A stretch of DNA of 64,000 nucleotides from Acinetobacter gerneri DSM 14967 = CIP 107464 = MTCC 9824 (GTDB lineage Bacteria > Pseudomonadota > Gammaproteobacteria > Pseudomonadales > Moraxellaceae). Positions 1 through 7,246 of this stretch are shown one piece after another (position 1 is the stretch's first letter; the number at the start of each line of letters is the position of its first letter). Made by a program: the position numbers and the translations under genes. The DNA lies in the NCBI RefSeq assembly GCF_000368565.1, contig NZ_KB849545.1, forward strand, positions 484,304 through 548,303, read 5' to 3'. The notes under the pieces are model-generated. The model saw nothing but the letters and a program-made list of their open reading frames with translations, had not been told where the DNA came from and did no database searches.

Positions 1-1
1 A

Positions 2-244
2 ATCGGACCAAAAACAACTTATAAAATATTGCTGCAAACTATAATAAAAGACCTATTAGAAATGAAGGTAAAAGAAAAATTTAATAGTTTATGGAACAAC
101 AGTGAAAGACAAAAATATTTTAAAGTTGGAAGTAGTAAAAATCCAGTAGAAAGATTTCAAGAAATACGTCAAACCATTAAAAACCAAGTAAAATATAATT
201 ACTCTTCATATTATCAGCTTGAATTCAAAGGGTATGAAAGATGA
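2..244 (+). CDS. 3' end of an unidentified protein gene (truncated by the window edge)
   Basis: The frame is open from the first bases of the window to a TGA at 242-244. It encodes about 80 residues and has no convincing start, since the only start-like codon is a TTG at 29, so this is most likely the C-terminal end of a gene that begins upstream. The visible part is Lys/Asn-rich and basic, with no membrane segment and no motif I recognise. The stop overlaps the next start (ATGA at 241-244), so the two genes are probably translationally coupled. Directly after it come a small membrane protein and four tandem lipoprotein-like paralogues, an order typical of an effector followed by its immunity genes. 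That role is inference only. Confidence 0.6.
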   Translation: MGPKTTYKILLQTIIKDLLEMKVKEKFNSLWNNSERQKYFKVGSSKNPVERFQEIRQTIKNQVKYNYSSYYQLEFKGYER

Positions 245-711
245 AAAAAGCTATTCTAATCCCTTTATCAATTTTAGTTATTTTTACGCTCTATATTGCT
301 CTAAGTATATATCCTTTTACATCCGAAAAGAAAATTTTAGGTACAAACTATGCCACCATAGTTTTTATTCAAAAAAATAGAATTTATCCAAAATTTTGGA
401 TTGAATTCCTTTTTGAAAAATTTGAAAAACAAAGGATTATCAATGCTCAAAGAGAAAATTCTGATTATTATATTTTTGTCTTGAATGGTTTATTTTTATT
501 AGAAAACAAATACGAAGAAGAAATAACATATCGTGATCATATTGAATATCTAGAAGACATTCTTATTTGTGAAGGACTGACTCCAGAGCGAATAAAAGTT
601 TATCAGGATTTTTTTATACTTAACAAAAGGCAACCAACTTACATCCAAAAGAAATATAGGGTTTTTGACTATGTACATATTAAAGAATATTGTTACAACA
701 AAAAATTGTGA
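241..711 (+). CDS. hypothetical membrane-anchored protein, 156 aa
   Basis: The product starts with Lys-Lys and a hydrophobic segment at about residues 5-24 (ILIPLSILVIFTLYIALSIY). There is no lipobox cysteine, so it should be a single-pass protein anchored in the inner membrane with about 130 residues outside. The rest is rich in aromatic and charged residues, and I do not recognise the family. The start codon overlaps the stop of the preceding partial gene by four bases. About 95 bp separate it from the first of four tandem paralogues, to which it shows no obvious sequence similarity. An immunity-type role is a guess from position alone. Confidence 0.6.
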   Translation: MKKAILIPLSILVIFTLYIALSIYPFTSEKKILGTNYATIVFIQKNRIYPKFWIEFLFEKFEKQRIINAQRENSDYYIFVLNGLFLLENKYEEEITYRDHIEYLEDILICEGLTPERIKVYQDFFILNKRQPTYIQKKYRVFDYVHIKEYCYNKKL

Positions 712-806
712 GTCTAAATCTAAAATTTATTTTTAATATTTAAAATATAAATCAACAAGTTGAAAACAATTTTAAAAACTATAATTTGCCGTAAAAAGAG
801 GGAAAA

Positions 807-1247
807 ATGAAAAAAAGAAAGCTACTTCTAAGTTTGTTTTGCAGCCTCATCTTTATAGTCATCATAGAATATCAAAAGAAAACCATTTACCTTACTCCTG
901 AAGTAACAGGCTATATTTATGATAGTGTGACAAAAAAACCTTTAAGTAATTTATCTGGTCATGTTGGCTTTTTTTTACCTGATAATAATACTCCTAATAT
1001 AAAATTAGATATTGATGGTCGCTTCACCATAAAACCTATAATTGAAAGTTATTATTTTATAAGACCAAATGTTCGTAAATACAGTTATATTCCACCTCAG
1101 ATATATATATATTTGCCAAATTATCAAGGAAAAATTTTAGATTATTCCCAGTTTTCTTGGAAACAGATTCCTTCTGAAAGTCGAGGCTATTCTCATTTCA
1201 AAAAAATAAATGTCGGAATTATTTATCTAGATCCCGAAAAGCCATAA
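807..1247 (+). CDS. tandem paralogue 1: envelope protein with uncleaved-type N-terminus
   Basis: This is the first of four tandem paralogues and encodes 146 aa. A Shine-Dalgarno-like agaggg lies just upstream of the ATG. The family block after the N-terminus is present (TGYIYDSVTKKPL), as is the shared end IIYLDPEKP. That block resembles the start of carboxypeptidase-regulatory-like beta-sandwich domains. Unlike its three neighbours, it lacks the lipobox: where they read SLIAC followed by E(K/Q)KT, this one reads FIVIIEYQKKT. The hydrophobic N-terminus is therefore probably a membrane anchor or an ordinary signal peptide. The function is unknown. The array setting suggests immunity or envelope defence, which is inference. 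Confidence 0.7.
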   Translation: MKKRKLLLSLFCSLIFIVIIEYQKKTIYLTPEVTGYIYDSVTKKPLSNLSGHVGFFLPDNNTPNIKLDIDGRFTIKPIIESYYFIRPNVRKYSYIPPQIYIYLPNYQGKILDYSQFSWKQIPSESRGYSHFKKINVGIIYLDPEKP

Positions 1248-1271
1248 TTAACGATAAAAGAGGGAGAAAAA

Positions 1272-1706
1272 GTGAAAAAATTTAGACTATTTCTAATTTT
1301 ATTTTTTAGTCTTTCCTTGATTGCATGTGAAAAGAAGACGCTTTATTTTACTCCTGAAGCAACAGGCTATATTTATGATAGTGTGACAAAAAAACCTTTA
1401 AGTAGTCAAATAGGAAAAATTATTTTTGAAGGTTTTTCCGATGCTGACGTAATTGGAATAAAGCTAAATCAAGACGGCAGCTTTAATCTCCAACCAATCA
1501 CCAAATCATATTATTTTTTCCAACCAAATGTCAGAATTTATGATGGTATTAGAGCACGACTTTATATAAAATTTGAAAAATTTCAAAGTAATTTTTTTGA
1601 CTATGCACCGTTTTACTGGAAGCAAGTCCCAGAAGAGAAAGCTAACTTTGAACATCATAATAAAATTAATCTAGGCATCATTTACCTTAATCCCGAAAAG
1701 CCATAA
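1272..1706 (+). CDS. tandem paralogue 2: small lipoprotein, 144 aa
   Basis: The start is GTG at 1272, with an AG-rich Shine-Dalgarno (agggag) about five bases upstream. A lipoprotein signal peptide is clear: a short basic start, a hydrophobic run FLILFFSLSLIAC, and the lipidated Cys at about residue 19, followed by Glu-Lys-Lys. The mature protein begins with the family block TPEATGYIYDSVTKKPL and ends NLGIIYLNPEKP. The stretch between these ends differs strongly from the other copies. It lies 24 bp after copy 1 and is separated from copy 3 by a nearly identical spacer, so the array is probably one transcript. The function is unknown. Confidence 0.75.
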   Translation: MKKFRLFLILFFSLSLIACEKKTLYFTPEATGYIYDSVTKKPLSSQIGKIIFEGFSDADVIGIKLNQDGSFNLQPITKSYYFFQPNVRIYDGIRARLYIKFEKFQSNFFDYAPFYWKQVPEEKANFEHHNKINLGIIYLNPEKP

Positions 1707-1730
1707 TGAACAATAAAAGAGTAAAAAAAG

Positions 1731-2165
1731 GTGAAAAATTTTAAACTATTTCTAATTTTATTTTTTAGTCTTTCCTTAATTGCATGTGAAAAGAAGACGC
1801 TTTATTTTACTCCTGAAGCTACAGGCTATATTTATGATAGCGTAACAAAAAAACCGATAAATAATCTGACGGCAAATGTTGGATTTGATGGGCTTACAGC
1901 TATAAAAGACTCACAAATTAAACTTGAATCTGGAGGAAAATTTACTCTTTTACCAGTTGTAAAAGAGTTCTATATTTTCAGTCCAAAGACACAAAAGTAT
2001 AATGATATCCCACCACACATCTATATTGGAGTCCAGCCTTATAGCCCAAAAGTAATTGATTACTCAGAGTTTTCATGGAAACAGCTACCTGCAAATCTAT
2101 CTGGCACTTATAATTATAGAAAAATAAATCTCGGCATTATCTACCTAGACCCTGAAAAGCCATAA
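1731..2165 (+). CDS. tandem paralogue 3: small lipoprotein, 144 aa
   Basis: The start is GTG at 1731 after an A/G-rich spacer. The N-terminal 40 residues, including the lipobox LIAC, are almost identical to copy 2 in both protein and DNA, which points to recent duplication or gene conversion. After the shared TGYIYDSVTKKP block the sequence diverges, then returns to the family ending (FSWKQLP, then INLGIIYLDPEKP). It should be a periplasm-facing lipoprotein of the envelope. No catalytic motif is visible. The 24-bp spacers on both sides match those elsewhere in the array. Confidence 0.75.
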   Translation: MKNFKLFLILFFSLSLIACEKKTLYFTPEATGYIYDSVTKKPINNLTANVGFDGLTAIKDSQIKLESGGKFTLLPVVKEFYIFSPKTQKYNDIPPHIYIGVQPYSPKVIDYSEFSWKQLPANLSGTYNYRKINLGIIYLDPEKP

Positions 2166-2189
2166 TGAACGATAAAAGAGGGAGAAAAG

Positions 2190-2621
2190 GTGAAACAATT
2201 TAGACTATTTCTAATTTTATTTTTTAGTCTTTCCCTGATCGCATGTGAACAAAAAACTTTATATCTCACACCAGAAACAAAAGGATGCTTATATAGTAGT
2301 GAAACCAAAAAACCATTAAGTCATCTTATTGGTCATGTAGGTTATTCTCTTGCGGATGATAATACGTTCGCAACCAAACTTGATAACAATGGTTGTTTTA
2401 TTATCTCCCCAAAGACTAAATGCTATTATTACATAGAACCAAATGTTCAAAAATACAGTGAAATAGCTCCTCAAATTTATATTTATTTTGAAAGCTTCCA
2501 GCCAAAATCTATTGATTATTCTAAGTTTGTTTGGCAACAAGTTCCTGAGAATATATCTGGAACTTATAATTATAGAAAAATAAATGTCGGTATCATTTAT
2601 CTAGATCCTGAAAAGCCATAA
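2190..2621 (+). CDS. tandem paralogue 4: small lipoprotein, 143 aa
   Basis: This is the last copy of the array, with a GTG start preceded by agggag. The lipobox LIAC is followed by Glu-Gln-Lys. The family block is more diverged here (TPETKGCLYSSETKKPL), and two extra cysteines are present in the mature part (KGC and NGC), with a third in TKCYYYI. The C-terminus INVGIIYLDPEKP is retained and is closest to copy 1, as is the central LIGHVGYSLADDNT region. Copies 1 and 4 therefore form one sub-pair and copies 2 and 3 another. A strong bidirectional terminator follows. Confidence 0.75.
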   Translation: MKQFRLFLILFFSLSLIACEQKTLYLTPETKGCLYSSETKKPLSHLIGHVGYSLADDNTFATKLDNNGCFIISPKTKCYYYIEPNVQKYSEIAPQIYIYFESFQPKSIDYSKFVWQQVPENISGTYNYRKINVGIIYLDPEKP

Positions 2622-2652
2622 CACTCGTCTAATCATGAGTAGAAAAAATCAT

Positions 2653-2686
2653 AAAAAAAGCCAATTCATGATGAATTGGCTTTTTT
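2653..2686. terminator. bidirectional Rho-independent terminator
   Basis: A perfect 10-bp stem (GCCAATTCAT/ATGAATTGGC, single-base loop) is flanked by an A-run on the left and six T on the right. It separates the rightward lipoprotein array from the leftward feo operon and can end both transcripts. Confidence 0.85.
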
Positions 2687-2699
2687 GAAGTGAAAATGA

Positions 2700-2951
2700 C
2701 TATTTCCATTTCACTGCTTGAATTTCGTTTTTTTTAGGTGCCGATGATTCACTGCTGCCACAACCACAACTACCACCACAACCAGCAACCATTTTAGGTT
2801 TAATCCATTTTGCCAAAGTCGTCCAACCTTGCTTTTCAAAAACCTGTGAAAGCTTTAAATAAACGGCATAAGCTGTTTTCGAAAAGACCTTATTGAAGAC
2901 AACTATTGCACTCCAAACGACCAAAACAGCAACGATTAATAACTCAATCAT
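2700..2951 (-). CDS. FeoB-associated Cys-rich membrane protein, 83 aa
   Basis: A single N-terminal membrane helix (about residues 3-20) is followed by a short cytosolic-type region and a cysteine cluster near the C-terminus (AGCGGSCGCGSS, three Cys), then a basic tail. It lies 15 bp downstream of feoB on the same strand, so it is the last gene of the feo operon. Small Cys-rich membrane proteins in this position are commonly annotated as FeoB-associated. A role in Fe2+ handling or as a FeoC substitute is inferred from position and from the metal-binding look of the cluster. It is not a classical FeoC winged-helix protein. Confidence 0.75.
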   Translation of the reverse strand: MIELLIVAVLVVWSAIVVFNKVFSKTAYAVYLKLSQVFEKQGWTTLAKWIKPKMVAGCGGSCGCGSSESSAPKKNEIQAVKWK

Positions 2952-2966
2952 CAGAAGCTCCTTCGA

Positions 2967-4829
2967 TTATAATCCGAAATAACGTGAGGCAATTTGATAA
3001 GTCAAAAACGCCATCAAATAAGCCAAGCCAAATAAATAACCCGTCATGATTGCAACGGTTTTCCAAGAACCTGTTTCACGGCGTACGGTTGCTAAAGTCG
3101 CTAAACAATGCGGCGCATAGATAAACCACACTAAAAGCGATAAACCAGTCGCTACAGACCAACCTGTACCCGGTGCGCTAATAAGGTGAGATAGACCTTG
3201 AGCGATCGCATCATCATTGGTCGCAGACAACGCATAAACTGTACCAAGAGCAGCAACAACAACTTCACGAGCCGCCATTGCCGGAATCAATGCAATACAG
3301 ATCTGCCAGCTAAAGCCAAGTGGTGCAAAAATTGGCTGCATGAGATGACCAAGCTGACCTGCGAAACTATAATCAATCGCAGGTAAGGTTCCGCCTTCTG
3401 GAGGTTGAGGGAAGGTCGACAAGAACCAAAGCAAAATAGATAAAGCGAAGATAATACCGCCGACACGCTTTAAGAAAATTTTTGCACGGTCAAGTAAGCC
3501 GATCCAGATACTTTTCATATCAGGAATACGATAACTTGGTAATTCCATCAACAATGCATGTTGTGATTTGTCTTTTTGGAAAAGCTTCATCACCATAGAA
3601 ACACACAATGCACTGACAATCCCTGCCATATATAAGCCAAATAAAACCAGACCTTGTAGGTTTAAAAAACCCCAGATCATTTTAGATGGAATAAATGCTG
3701 AAATCAGCAAAGCATAAACTGGCAAACGTGCAGAACAAGTCATCAATGGCGCAACAAAAATCGTGGTTAAACGATCACGTGGATCATTGATACTTCGTGT
3801 AGCCATGATGCCCGGTACAGCACAGGCAAAACTTGAAAGTAGTGGAATAAAAGCACGGCCACTTAAGCCAGCTTTGTACATCAATTTATCTAGCAAAAAT
3901 GCTGCACGAGGCAAATAACCCGATTCTTCAAGCACCAAGATAAAGAAAAATAGAATCAAAATCTGTGGCAAGAACACCACCACACTACCCGCACCCGCGA
4001 TAATGCCATCAACAATCAAACTATGTAGCAAAGGTTGGCTAATCAACGGACTTATTTGCTCACCTAACCATGCAAATAATTCTTCAATACCATCCATAAA
4101 TGGTGCAGCCCAAGCAAAAACCGCTTGGAACACAATAAACATCAATAAGGCAAGGCTAACCAAGCCCCAAACAGGATGTAAAAATATTTTATCTAAGAAA
4201 TCGGTACGTTTATCTTCATGATCAACCGAAACCACCACATCTTTTAAGATTTGCTCGATCTTGTCATGATTTGAACCTGTCAAAATGACATCACTCAACT
4301 CATGATCTGGTGTACGAAATTTGCCTTGTTCCAAAGAACCCATCAAATTTTCAATACCTGCATTTTTAACAGCAACGGTTTCCACAATAGGAACACCCAA
4401 ACGTTGTGCCAATTTTTCAGTATTGATCTGCATACCACGACGGCGAGCTTCATCCATCATATTTAAGACAAGCAAAAGTGGCTTGCCTAAAGCGATGACT
4501 TCAAGCACCAAACCCAAATGAAGTTTTAAATTGGTCGCATCTACCACACATAAAAATGCGTCTTGCTGCCCTTCTTCTTGGATTTTACCTTGTACCACAT
4601 CACGGGTAATCGCTTCATCAGGACTGGTTGCATTTAAGCTATACGTTCCTGGCAAATCGAGTACACGAACAGCGCGTCCAGAAGGTAAAGTAAAATTACC
4701 CACTTTACGTTCGACGGTCACGCCTGCATAGTTTGCGACCTTTTGACGAGTACCTGTTAAATGGTTGAATAATGAAGTTTTACCGCAGTTAGGATTTCCG
4801 ACCAAGGCAATACGAAGCGCATCACTCAT
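2967..4829 (-). CDS. feoB: ferrous iron transporter FeoB
   Basis: FeoB is the inner-membrane Fe2+ transporter with a cytosolic GTPase domain. G1 is GNPNCGKT at residues 11-18, the G3 motif DLPG is at 58-61 and the G4-type motif NMMD is at 122-125. From about residue 220 onward there are repeated membrane helices with the Gate-type core (CAVPGIMATRSI and, in the second half, AMAAREVVVAALGT). At 620 residues it belongs to the shorter FeoB class and lacks the long C-terminal extension of the E. coli protein. Its start overlaps the feoA stop by four bases (ATGA). Iron/Fur control is expected from two Fur-box-like sites upstream of feoA. Confidence 0.97.
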   Translation of the reverse strand: MSDALRIALVGNPNCGKTSLFNHLTGTRQKVANYAGVTVERKVGNFTLPSGRAVRVLDLPGTYSLNATSPDEAITRDVVQGKIQEEGQQDAFLCVVDATNLKLHLGLVLEVIALGKPLLLVLNMMDEARRRGMQINTEKLAQRLGVPIVETVAVKNAGIENLMGSLEQGKFRTPDHELSDVILTGSNHDKIEQILKDVVVSVDHEDKRTDFLDKIFLHPVWGLVSLALLMFIVFQAVFAWAAPFMDGIEELFAWLGEQISPLISQPLLHSLIVDGIIAGAGSVVVFLPQILILFFFILVLEESGYLPRAAFLLDKLMYKAGLSGRAFIPLLSSFACAVPGIMATRSINDPRDRLTTIFVAPLMTCSARLPVYALLISAFIPSKMIWGFLNLQGLVLFGLYMAGIVSALCVSMVMKLFQKDKSQHALLMELPSYRIPDMKSIWIGLLDRAKIFLKRVGGIIFALSILLWFLSTFPQPPEGGTLPAIDYSFAGQLGHLMQPIFAPLGFSWQICIALIPAMAAREVVVAALGTVYALSATNDDAIAQGLSHLISAPGTGWSVATGLSLLVWFIYAPHCLATLATVRRETGSWKTVAIMTGYLFGLAYLMAFLTYQIASRYFGL

Positions 4830-5095
4830 GCAGGAACTCCTTCCAAGATTTTTTGTGAAATTTCAATTTTTTCTGCTTCAGATTTACGTAAGGCAAAACG
4901 GGTAAAACCGATTTGAATCAAGATAGGATCTCCACCAAAAAAACCTTTAGTGATTACTTTTACCTGAGTGCCAGGAACAAAACCTAATGTTTCTAAACGG
5001 CTTGCAACCATATCTAGGGAAGTCTCAGCATCATTGAGCCGATTTACCTTGGTAATGGTAGCTGTCTGCTTTACTTTTAACTCTGACAAACGCAC
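4826..5095 (-). CDS. feoA: ferrous iron transport protein FeoA
   Basis: This 89-residue SH3-like cytosolic protein has the usual FeoA pattern: an N-terminal LSELKVKQTATI, the middle LETLGFVPGTQVKVI, and a hydrophobic LIQIGFTRFALRKSEAEKI near the end. FeoA supports Fe2+ uptake by FeoB. It is the first gene of the operon feoA-feoB-Cys-rich protein, and its stop overlaps the feoB start. The region upstream carries two Fur-box-like sequences, so repression by Fe2+-Fur is likely. Confidence 0.95.
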   Translation of the reverse strand: MRLSELKVKQTATITKVNRLNDAETSLDMVASRLETLGFVPGTQVKVITKGFFGGDPILIQIGFTRFALRKSEAEKIEISQKILEGVPA

Positions 5096-5141
5096 TGTGG
5101 GAGATCCTAAAACGACCAGAATTTAACTTCATTATACATTC

Positions 5142-5160
5142 AAAATGAGAATAATTACCA
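5142..5160. promoter_or_regulatory. Fur-box-like operator 1 (feoA)
   Basis: The AT-rich site aaaATGAGAATaATTAcc resembles the 19-bp Fur consensus GATAATGATAATCATTATC. It lies about 50 bp upstream of the feoA start. The family context (ferrous iron uptake) supports it; binding is inferred. Confidence 0.6.
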
Positions 5161-5170
5161 ACTATTGTTT

Positions 5171-5189
5171 GATTATAATTCTCATTCAA
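5171..5189. promoter_or_regulatory. Fur-box-like operator 2 (feoA)
   Basis: Read on the minus strand the site is gaATGAGAATtATAATC, a close match to the Fur consensus. It begins 11 bp beyond the first site, about one helical turn, a layout that allows two Fur dimers to cover the feoA promoter. It also lies about 75 bp before xerD. Confidence 0.65.
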
Positions 5190-5264
5190 TATAAGAATTC
5201 GACTTTGTCATAATTTTAGACTAAATTTTGCTTTGAAAATGAAAGTTTGAGAATATTTCTGAAA

Positions 5265-6185
5265 ATGCTGAATAAAAAGCCACGAATTCCTGCTCCAGTT
5301 CACATTCCTGAACATTTAAGTTGCTTACAAGGCTTTCGTGATTATTTAATTTCACAAACAGTCAGCCCGCATACTCGAAATGCTTATCTTTCTGATCTGA
5401 TTCAGTGTAGCGAATGTATTGCTCAACATGATTTATCTCAGTGGAGCAGTGAAGATATTGCTGATGTATTGATTACGTTGACCAAACAATCAAAAAGTCC
5501 ACGTTCAATCGCCCGCTGCCTGTCTGCAATGCGCTCATTTTATAAATTTTTGCGTGAACAAAAAATTCGTTTAGACAACCCAGTCGCTACACATAAAACA
5601 CCAAAACTGGGGCGAGCATTACCTAAAGATTTGTCTGAACAAGACGTTGAAGCTTTGATTCAAGCACCTGATATTGCTACAGCCCTAGGCTTACGTGATC
5701 GTGCCATGTTAGAGGTTTTATATGCTTGCGGTTTGCGGGTCACTGAACTACTCAATTTACGTACAGATTTAATCAATTTAAAACAAGGCTATCTACGCAT
5801 TGTCGGTAAAGGCAATAAAGAACGCTTGGTTCCTTTGGGTGAGTTTGCCTGTGACTGGATCGAAAAATACTTAAATGAATCACGGCCTACTTTATATAAA
5901 AGTTCAACAGATTATTTATTTTTAACCCAACATGGCGGCATCATGAGCAGACAAAATTTTTGGTATGCGATTAAGCGCTATGCTTTACAAGCCAACATTT
6001 CTGCTGAACTCTCACCGCATACACTCAGACACGCATTTGCAACTCACCTGCTCAATCATGGAGCCGATCTTCGAGTTGTACAAATGTTACTTGGTCATAG
6101 TGATCTCTCAACAACGCAAATTTATACCCATGTTGCTCAACATCGTATGCAAGAATTGCATCATAAATTCCATCCACGAGCATAA
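5265..6185 (+). CDS. xerD: site-specific tyrosine recombinase XerD
   Basis: XerD resolves chromosome dimers at dif together with XerC and FtsK. An N-terminal SAM-like core-binding domain (about residues 20-105) is followed by the catalytic domain. The R-K-H-x-R-H-Y set is visible: Arg in ACGLRVTEL, Lys in GKGNKER, His and Arg in SPHTLRHAFATH, His in LLGHSDLSTTQ, and Tyr in IYTHV. The ATG at 5265 gives 306 aa, the expected length; a TTG at 5247 would add six residues and looks less likely. Gene order xerD-dsbC-hom-thrC is the same as in Pseudomonas, which supports XerD rather than XerC. Confidence 0.93.
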   Translation: MLNKKPRIPAPVHIPEHLSCLQGFRDYLISQTVSPHTRNAYLSDLIQCSECIAQHDLSQWSSEDIADVLITLTKQSKSPRSIARCLSAMRSFYKFLREQKIRLDNPVATHKTPKLGRALPKDLSEQDVEALIQAPDIATALGLRDRAMLEVLYACGLRVTELLNLRTDLINLKQGYLRIVGKGNKERLVPLGEFACDWIEKYLNESRPTLYKSSTDYLFLTQHGGIMSRQNFWYAIKRYALQANISAELSPHTLRHAFATHLLNHGADLRVVQMLLGHSDLSTTQIYTHVAQHRMQELHHKFHPRA

Positions 6186-6308
6186 TCGCTGCTTTAAACT
6201 ATATTTTTACTTACTTTTACAATGTCTTAATCAAGCGTTAACGAAAAGTTGAGTTTTTTTGTTATGCTAGTTCTCTTTTAAAAAAGCTTAAAACGATAAG
6301 GGTTGTTT

Positions 6309-7118
6309 ATGCGATTTACCCGTTCAAAATTGATGATTGCTTGCTTGATTGCAAGCACTGCCGCGATTAGCGCATGCTCAAAAGCAGATAATACTCAAAA
6401 TGATGACACGCTCACTGCTACATCTCCCGCAACTGGCGAAGCATCTAATTTAAATGCACGTGATGCACAGCAAAAATTGATTAAAGCCTTACAAGCAAAT
6501 CTAAAAAATGCCAATATCAATGCTAAAATTTTAGACGTCAAAGCGACTGAAGTTCCAAATATTTACTGGGTAAGCATCGAAGGCATGTCTTCTGTTTACG
6601 TGACTGCTGATGGTAAATACATTATCCAAGGCGATGTCATTAAACTCGATAAAAACCCGCATAGCATTGGGGATAAACTCCAAGCTACAGAAAATAAAAA
6701 GCATTTTGCAGCACTGAAAAAAGAGGACTTATTGGTCTATCCTGCTAAAGGACAAACCAAACACGTGGTTTATGTCTTTACCGATGCAAGCTGTCCGTAT
6801 TGTCACAAATTGCATGAGCACATGAGCGAAATCAATGCCAAAGGCATTGAAGTTCGTTATATCGCTTGGCCACGTGGTCCACAGTTTATGCCTGCAATGG
6901 AAAGCATTTGGTGTAGTGCAGATCGACAAAAAGCATTTGATCAAGCGATTGCTGGCGTTCAATTACCTGCTGCAACCTGTAAAAATCCTGTAAAAGATCA
7001 ATACCAAATGGGCTTAAATATGGGGGTAAATGGTACCCCTGCGATTTATAGCGAAAATGGCGAATATTTAGGTGGTTACCTCACTCCAGAAGAGTTAGAT
7101 AAGCGTTTAAATAAATAA
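6309..7118 (+). CDS. dsbC: DsbC-type thiol:disulfide interchange protein (predicted lipoprotein)
   Basis: The product is a periplasmic disulfide isomerase of the DsbC/G family, 269 aa from the ATG at 6309. An N-terminal dimerisation-type domain (about residues 55-125) is followed by a thioredoxin fold with the active site CPYC (DASCPYCHKLH) and the cis-Pro loop GTPAIY. A second cysteine pair lies in WCSAD and ATCKNP. The signal peptide ends in AAISAC followed by Ser, a good lipobox, so this DsbC may be lipid-anchored rather than soluble. It is followed by a strong terminator. Confidence 0.9.
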   Translation: MRFTRSKLMIACLIASTAAISACSKADNTQNDDTLTATSPATGEASNLNARDAQQKLIKALQANLKNANINAKILDVKATEVPNIYWVSIEGMSSVYVTADGKYIIQGDVIKLDKNPHSIGDKLQATENKKHFAALKKEDLLVYPAKGQTKHVVYVFTDASCPYCHKLHEHMSEINAKGIEVRYIAWPRGPQFMPAMESIWCSADRQKAFDQAIAGVQLPAATCKNPVKDQYQMGLNMGVNGTPAIYSENGEYLGGYLTPEELDKRLNK

Positions 7119-7161
7119 TTATTATCAATTAAATAATTATTTTTTATGGATAAATATAAAG

Positions 7162-7194
7162 ATGCGCTAGGCTCTAGAGTCTGGCGCATTTTTT
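7162..7194 (+). terminator. Rho-independent terminator after dsbC
   Basis: The stem ATGCGC/GCGCAT extends inward through a further partly wobble-paired stem (TAGGCTC/GAGTCTG) and is followed by a T-run at 7188-7194. It lies about 50 bp after dsbC and before hom. Confidence 0.75.
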
Positions 7195-7246
7195 AGCTAT
7201 GATCTACCTTGAATAAATTTTTAAATTACTATATTTGGAGTGTGAC

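Noticed and set aside
29-244. Start of the first gene at TTG 29
   Set aside because: The frame stays open to the window edge without a ribosome site before the TTG, so the gene more likely continues upstream.
807-2621. CRISPR-like or satellite repeat
   Set aside because: The ~460-bp periodicity is explained by four tandem genes with similar ends and spacers.
5265-6185. Integrase of a mobile element
   Set aside because: Length, motif set and the xerD-dsbC-hom-thrC order identify the housekeeping XerD.
5965-6252. 95-codon frame over the end of xerD
   Set aside because: It overlaps the catalytic region of xerD in another frame and has no ribosome site or family features.
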